From the NCBI GenBank assembly GCA_013339895.1, contig JABACO010000001.1:15459486-15523485 (forward strand): a stretch of 64,000 bases of DNA, written 5' to 3'. The stretch's first letter is position 1, and the number at the start of each line of letters is the position of its first letter. This document shows positions 58,486-64,000 of this stretch, piece after piece. The translations under genes were made by a program, and so were the position numbers. The notes under the pieces are model-generated. The model made no database searches and was not told where the DNA came from. It saw only the letters and a list, made by a program, of their open reading frames with translations. The stretch is from Ephydatia muelleri (taxonomy: Eukaryota; Porifera; Demospongiae; Spongillida; Spongillidae).

Positions 58486-59691
58486 GACACATGCCCAGAC
58501 ACACACATGCCCAGACATACACATGCACAGACACACACACACACGACAGACATACACACAGATGCACAGACACACATGGACACACACAAGCACACAGACA
58601 CACCCACGAAATACACATACACACACATGCACAGACACAGGCATAGACACACTGGCACACATGAAATACAGATAGACACACACACACACGACAGACATGC
58701 ACACAGATGCACAGACACAAATGGATACACACAAGCACACAGACACACACACGAAATACACATACACACACATGCACAGACACAGGCATATACACACTGG
58801 CACACATGAAATACACATAGACACACACACACAGACACACACGGCACACGACAGACGCACACACAGACACACACACAGACACACACACAGACACACACAC
58901 ACAGAGGGAGACACAGACACAAACACACACAAGCTACACACATGACATACACACAGACATGCACAGACACTCACATGGACACAGGCTCACACACATGAAA
59001 TACACATAGACACACACATGCACACAAACATACACGACAGACATACACACGATGCACAGACACACATGGACACACACAAGCACACAGACACACACGAAAT
59101 GCACATACACACACATGCACAGACACACACATGCAGACACACACATGCAGACACACACATGCACAGACACACACATGCACAGACACATGCACAGACACAC
59201 ATATGCACAGACACACACATGCAGACACACACATGCAGACACACACATGCACAGACACACACATGCACAGACACATGCACAGACACACATTTGCACAGAC
59301 ACAACACACAAGCACACGAAGACACACATGAAATACCCGAACACACCTATAGACACACACATTAAATACACAGACACACACACAGACACACACAAGCACA
59401 CACAGACACACACGAAATAAACAGACACATCTATAGACACACACATTTAATACACAGACACACACACAGACACACACAGACATACATACACACAGACTCA
59501 TGCAAACAAAATACATATAAACACACACAGCATAGATACACACAAGCAGACACACACAGAGACATACACACACACAAAATACGCATAGATACACACATGC
59601 AGACACACACAGAGACATACACGCACACACACACAGATACACACGCAATATACACACAAACACACACACTCACATACAGAGACACAAAAAG
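58486..59691. repeat. CA-type minisatellite 2 (1.2 kb)
   Basis: Long degenerate array of ACACACAYGCACAGAC-type units with higher-order periodicity, for example repeated CACATGCAGACACA at 59128-59285. The many His/Thr/Gln frames are artefacts. Confidence 0.95.
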
Positions 59692-61437
59692 TCAGAGCTC
59701 TATGTCATGCACATGCATCATGCCTCCAAAGAATTGGTCCTCATTGCACCCTCATAGGATTGGTGTCCCATACCACTGTATACATGTGGCAAAGAATATC
59801 ACTGTATTCACCACAGCACTGGGCCCATGGTACAATATTAAAAAGAGTGTGTGTGTATGGGGGGGGGGGCTGATTTCTTTTGAGCACAATGAATAATTAA
59901 ATATTTAATACACAAGCCTACATGTACAGATGCATGAATATATTTTAATCGTGAGGCGTACAACTTTGTCATCGAAAAAGTTGTTGTTGGCTATCATTCC
60001 TAGATGAGATTATAAAATTTATACAGTTGTGTAGTGTGTGTGTCCCTGCAACATGCATAAGACTTTAAGTTCTTACACACTCACATCCATCTTTCTGTAG
60101 TTAAGCACAATTGTGCAATAAAGCTTTACTGTTTGGCAAAATCTTTAATCGTTGATCAACTTCTCATCATTCTTTATGCCTCCACTACTCAGCTATGTGG
60201 CTTGTGTACCAGTTGCAGAGATGTGAGTCTTACTTTGCCCACACAATATTTAACTCACACAGAGTACATGAACATGCCCTCATGTTGGTTCACACACCCT
60301 GATGCATGTGTATATGTAGTGCAAATGGTCTGTACATCCTGTGCACAACACACACACACAAACACACAAACACACAAACACACATACACACATACACACA
60401 CAACTCTAATAATTACGGCACACCCACATGCATTCCGAGTTTAAAACTTCCTCTGAACCTGTTCTTTGCACATGCATCAAGAAGTTCTATTCGATTGAAC
60501 AGATCAAGAAGCCACTGATTCATTCTATGTGTGTTTCCTCTGTATTGTTGCAAGCAGACATACAATCTTCTCTTTGTACACTCATCCAGCACTCTGTACA
60601 AGTGCTATCTGACCTGTAAAAGCGTTTTTATCTTTGTAGTACAGTACATGTATAATGAAATCATTACTAGCTTGCAATTGAAATGTCTGTGTAAACCTAC
60701 CAAGAGCCCTGACTTTCCACAATCTGCAATGATAAGAGAGGTACAATCATTTAATCGCAGGTCTCCCAGGCCTACTTTTTCCCCCAGCACAATGCTGTGT
60801 GTCCCATATCGCATTAGTTGAATGCAGGGAATCAAACGAGTGCAGATTGTTGTTTCTCACCATAAGTACAAGTACATACTGTGCTTCACATCCCTTGGCT
60901 GCTATAACCTTCTAGGAGTAGTGATTTAATTTACTACATATATATTAGTACAGTGCGACACACAACACTGTGCTGCCTCTGCTTGATGAAAAAGGATGTA
61001 CCACACAGGTAAGTTTTTTTTTTAAGGGCGATGTTTCTGCCTGGCGATGAATTACACTATCATTGCTGATTGTAGTGGTTAGGGCCAGTGGTAAGTTTTA
61101 CACAGACATAATGGATGGCAATTTCAACATTCCTAAAGAAAAACAGAAGCCACTTGAGCTTGCTTGCTAACCATGGCATATCCTTATGACTTCTCCTGTA
61201 TTTGTGTCAAGGAACAGTCCTATAAGGACACAATGTATGCATAAAGGTATGACACTACAGTGCACATGTATGGGCAGTGTAGACATGTCTCATAGTGTCA
61301 TGACCTGTTCAATGGATAGATCAAAAATGCATGTGCAGAGAAGGCATTCAGTGAGAAAACAAGTGTGTACCATCATTATTAGAGAGCACTACTATTTTTT
61401 CCACATGAAGAACAGTGTGTGCATCATTGCATGTAAT
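59692..61437. other. Unassigned region with a small CA block
   Basis: A CA run lies at 60342-60402. Open stretches at 60133-60340 and 60428-60619 (plus) read like possible coding remnants (VLCTCIKKFYSIEQIKKPL) but have no identifiable family or consistent splice sites. Otherwise nothing seen. Confidence 0.35.
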
Positions 61438-61705
61438 GTGTCTGTGCACATGTGTGCGTCTGTGTGTGCATTTGTGTATCAGTGTGCGTGTTTGTCTGTG
61501 TCTGTGTGCATGTGTGTCTGTGTCTGTGTGCATGTGTGTCTGTATGTGTGTCTGTATGTGAGTGTGTGTATGTGTGTATTGTGTGTGTATCTGTGAGTGC
61601 ATCTGTGAGTGTGACTGTGCATGTGTGTCGATATGTATTTTGTGTGTGTGAGTCTGTGTGCATGTATGTCTGCATGTCTGTGTGTGTATGTCTGTATGTT
61701 TACAT
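61438..61705. repeat. TG-type minisatellite
   Basis: Degenerate TGTGTGCATGTGTGTCTG units, the opposite-strand counterpart of the CA arrays at 56586 and 58486. Confidence 0.95.
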
Positions 61706-61970
61706 GTATACAGTAGATGTACACTGCACAAACATATACATGCACGCATAAGACAAGCACTTCACACTTGAAGTTTGCACATGGGCCCATTATGTGGTAT
61801 GAACTCCTAGTTTTGAACTACTTCTTGTTATAAAACTACTCTAAAGCTAAGATACCATCATTCTATGAATTATAAGCAGAAGATACATTAAGCTGAGGTC
61901 CCAGTGCGCCATTTTGACATCTTGTGAATTAGAATTGTATATAATGTGCCAAATGTATACATGTATATAT

Positions 61971-62654
61971 GGAACGTTCTATACGAAAATGGGTCTTGTG
62001 TACTTTATTTTATAACATAAAAATTAAATCGATATATCTTCCGAAACATAAACGCTATCGGGTTCCTATGTTTCACACAACATACCACACCATTACTATA
62101 TGTGGAAATCTATTTTGGTGTCTTACACATGCGGGGTACCTACGTTTCAAGGTCCGATACCTCGTAGGGTTCAAAACGGCCACATCCAAATTGGTTCAAA
62201 ATAGGTATCTATGTAGAAGGGTCCTACCGCTTATGATTTGTTCTGTTCGTTAATTGTTGCTTTATCAGTTATGGAGATACAAGTGTGCAAAGAAATTGCA
62301 TATTTCCCGGGCGTTACGCCGGGAAATATCCTATTTCTTTGCACACTTGTATCTCCATAACGGATAAAGCAAAAATTAATGAACAGAACAAATCAAGAGT
62401 GGTAGGACCCTTTTACATAGATCACTAACTATTTTGAACCGATGTGGACACTCCTACCTGAAGATGTGGCCGTTTTGAACCCTACGGGATATCGGACCTT
62501 GAAACGTCGGTACCCCGCATGTGTAAGACACCAAAATTGAATTTCGGGTATAGTAATGGTGTGGTATGTTGTGTAAAAAATAGGAACCCAATAGCGTTAA
62601 TTGATATAAATGTTATGTTATTAAATAAAATCCATATGTCGTATAGAACATTCC
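61971..62654. mobile_element. Foldback element (684 bp)
   Basis: Begins GGAACGTTCTATACG and ends CGTATAGAACATTCC. Arms pair around a strong centre at 62275-62360 (TATTTCCCGGGCGTTACGCC). It shares CATACCACACCATTACTATA and GGTTCAAAACGGCCACATC motifs with relatives at 54773 and 55786. Confidence 0.87.
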
Positions 62655-63007
62655 TTATACATGCATACTCACAAAACGAGTAATATCTGCCTAACCATTC
62701 ATGCAGTGCTATATGTTACATTGTGTTGATCAAACCGATCACTTAGAATATGCAGGTGCAATACTGACGTACATTTAACCACATAGTCATACAAATATCT
62801 GAACATATGTGGTCCTGGTGTAAACATATTTTGTGTTTCCATTATGTGTGTAATGGAGCTGATATATCTGACTGCATATGCAAGATCCATGTGAATGCAC
62901 TACATAAATGGTGTGACTTACCATTACACTCGCATACCAATAATGACACAATAGATATGTAAAGCATACATCTATGACACATTATTTATGAAATATTCTA
63001 AACTCAC
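62655..63007. other. Intron, class B flank
   Basis: 62855-63000 matches the class B flanking sequence. No exon seen. Confidence 0.5.
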
Positions 63008-63115
63008 TGCAACTGGTTTCATCACTTGTGTCTATGCAATTAGACAAAGTATCACATCGGTAGCTTGCTGAGATGCACTGTCCATTTGAGCATCTGAATT
63101 GGTTTGATGTACAAT
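63008..63115 (-). CDS. LDLa exon, class B (most 5' exon in window)
   Basis: Encodes [35 protein letters not shown]. Thr replaces Lys inside the calcium motif while both acidic ligands stay. Phase 1-1, donor GTGAGT. Gene A continues upstream beyond the window. Confidence 0.86.
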
Positions 63116-63375
63116 CTGTACATAGAAATAAACATTTTCACGTATAAACGATTAAACAGAAAGAGTACACTGCATGCTTATAATGGCGAATTCTCAGAAC
63201 TTGTCAACTTCTAATAAGGTACAATTCTTCCGTTCAACTTTTGATGGCAGAGTGCCAAATTGATTACGGCTGTTGGGGTATATATAGGCCGAACACTAAC
63301 TATGCTTGTAGCCGATTAATTATATGATCGTTTCCGGACACAGCGCATACATTATAAAGTTTATATATTTAATAA

Positions 63376-64000
63376 TTGGGTCAGTTTCCGAGAAAATGAA
63401 AAGTGGCATATAAAACGTTATAAAAATGCTTCACGTTTGAATCGCTATAACTCCATAACGGTTTAAGAAATCAACTTCCTATTTCGACCTCTTCGTGCCA
63501 CACCACATCACTACGTATCTATTGACTTTGGTGTCTTACCCTTGCTCCTTGCCGACGTTACAAAGCACAGTACCTGGAGGAGTTCAAACTCCAGGTAGCT
63601 CCCTGCAGGATTGTCCAAATCGCTTCAAAGTCGATACGCACGTAAAGGAGTCCTGTCACTATTGGTTACTGCAGATCGTTGGTTTTTGCCTCTTCCTTTA
63701 TAGAGATACAGCAATGCAAAGTAAGTCCACGTTTCCCGCTCGAATCGCGCATTTCTCAGTCCTTGAACCGTTTCATTGGAACTGAGAAAGGCGCGATTCG
63801 AGTGGGAAACGTGGACTTGCTTTGCATTGCTGTATCTCCATAACGAATAAGGTAAAAATCAACGATCTGCAGAAAACAATAGTGACAGGACTCCTTTACG
63901 TCTATTAATTTTGAAGCGATTTGGACATTCCAGCAGGGAGCTATCTGGATTTTGAACCCCTCGAGGTACTGTGCCTTCTAACGTCGGTAAGGAGCAATGG
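63376..64000. mobile_element. Foldback element, cut by window end
   Basis: Begins TTGGGTCAGTTTCC. The left arm runs to the central hairpin (63707-63840, ACAGCAATGCAAAGTAAG and complement). The right arm is present to the window edge and matches 2773-3065. Inserted in the AT-rich site that is empty at about 7095-7125 (TATATATTTAATAATATAG). Confidence 0.88.

Larger units (their letters stand above)
38689..63115 (-). other. Gene A: LDLa-repeat single-pass receptor (3' part)
   Basis: Gene-level assembly. LDLa exons run from 63115 down through 54217, 53049, 52479, 48920 and 45795 (upstream ends), all phase 1-1. A transmembrane exon (40256-40147, phase 1 in, phase 0 out) and a terminal cytoplasmic exon (39162-38848) follow. 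The 5' end, presumably with its own signal peptide, lies right of the window. Modular LDLa ectodomain, one membrane pass and a short tail with WW-binding motifs suggest an endocytic or signalling receptor (inference). Gene B follows in the same orientation about 10 kb downstream. Confidence 0.72.

Noticed and set aside
56580-59685. His/Thr-rich and Cys/Val-rich frames on both strands
   Set aside because: Products of CA/GT minisatellites with all frames open; no domain content.
58486-59691. Regularly spaced short repeats resembling a CRISPR array
   Set aside because: Units are simple CA-derived sequence without unique spacers, in eukaryotic DNA.

Overview
This is eukaryotic, AT-rich, intron-rich and transposon-rich genomic DNA, most likely from a marine invertebrate. 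A sponge or cnidarian is my guess from the architecture only. There are no bacterial-style operons. Nearly all the open frames are shadows of short exons, simple repeats or inverted repeats. The real host coding signal is a set of short minus-strand exons with consensus splice sites.

Host genes. Sixteen exons, each exactly 108 nt and in phase 1-1, each encode one LDL-receptor class A (LDLa) module. They fall into two tandem minus-strand genes. Gene A (right) enters from beyond 64000. It has LDLa exons from 63115 down to 45688, then a transmembrane exon (40256-40147) and a terminal exon (39162-38848) whose cytoplasmic tail carries one PPxY and two LPxY motifs. Gene B (left) starts with a signal-peptide exon (28608-28527, phase 1 donor) and has ten LDLa exons from 22769 down to 3773. 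It runs off the left edge. The LDLa modules form three sequence classes (A, B, C) that recur in a partly periodic A-C-B order, with much of the intron sequence duplicated alongside. The arrays therefore grew by unit duplication. A 2.77 kb segment at 1-2772 is almost identical to 49040-51811.

Mobile DNA. Gene B's large intron (11772-20220) holds a Ty3/Gypsy element with identical 111 bp LTRs and a CTCTC target duplication (11878-16161); its pol is broken. It also holds an internally deleted pogo/Tigger-like transposon (16898-18629). A decayed second Gypsy copy with an inverted gag duplication lies at 24639-27790. Three hAT-like non-autonomous elements with 8 bp target duplications are at 10822-11385 (imperfect), 28929-30053 and 40983-41922. 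Long near-palindromic foldback elements are at 2773, 30357, 54773, 55786 (half), 61971 and 63376. Smaller hairpins are at 9934, 39935, 42257, 42512, 44926 and 48388.

Intergenic and low-complexity DNA. The A-B intergenic interval (28.6-38.7 kb) holds a 1.9 kb polypyrimidine (CCCTTCT-like) satellite with two smaller satellites. CA/TG minisatellites fill 56.6-61.7 kb. The remaining stretches (34.4-38.7, 43-44.2, 59.7-61.4 kb) hold only weak, unassigned reading frames.
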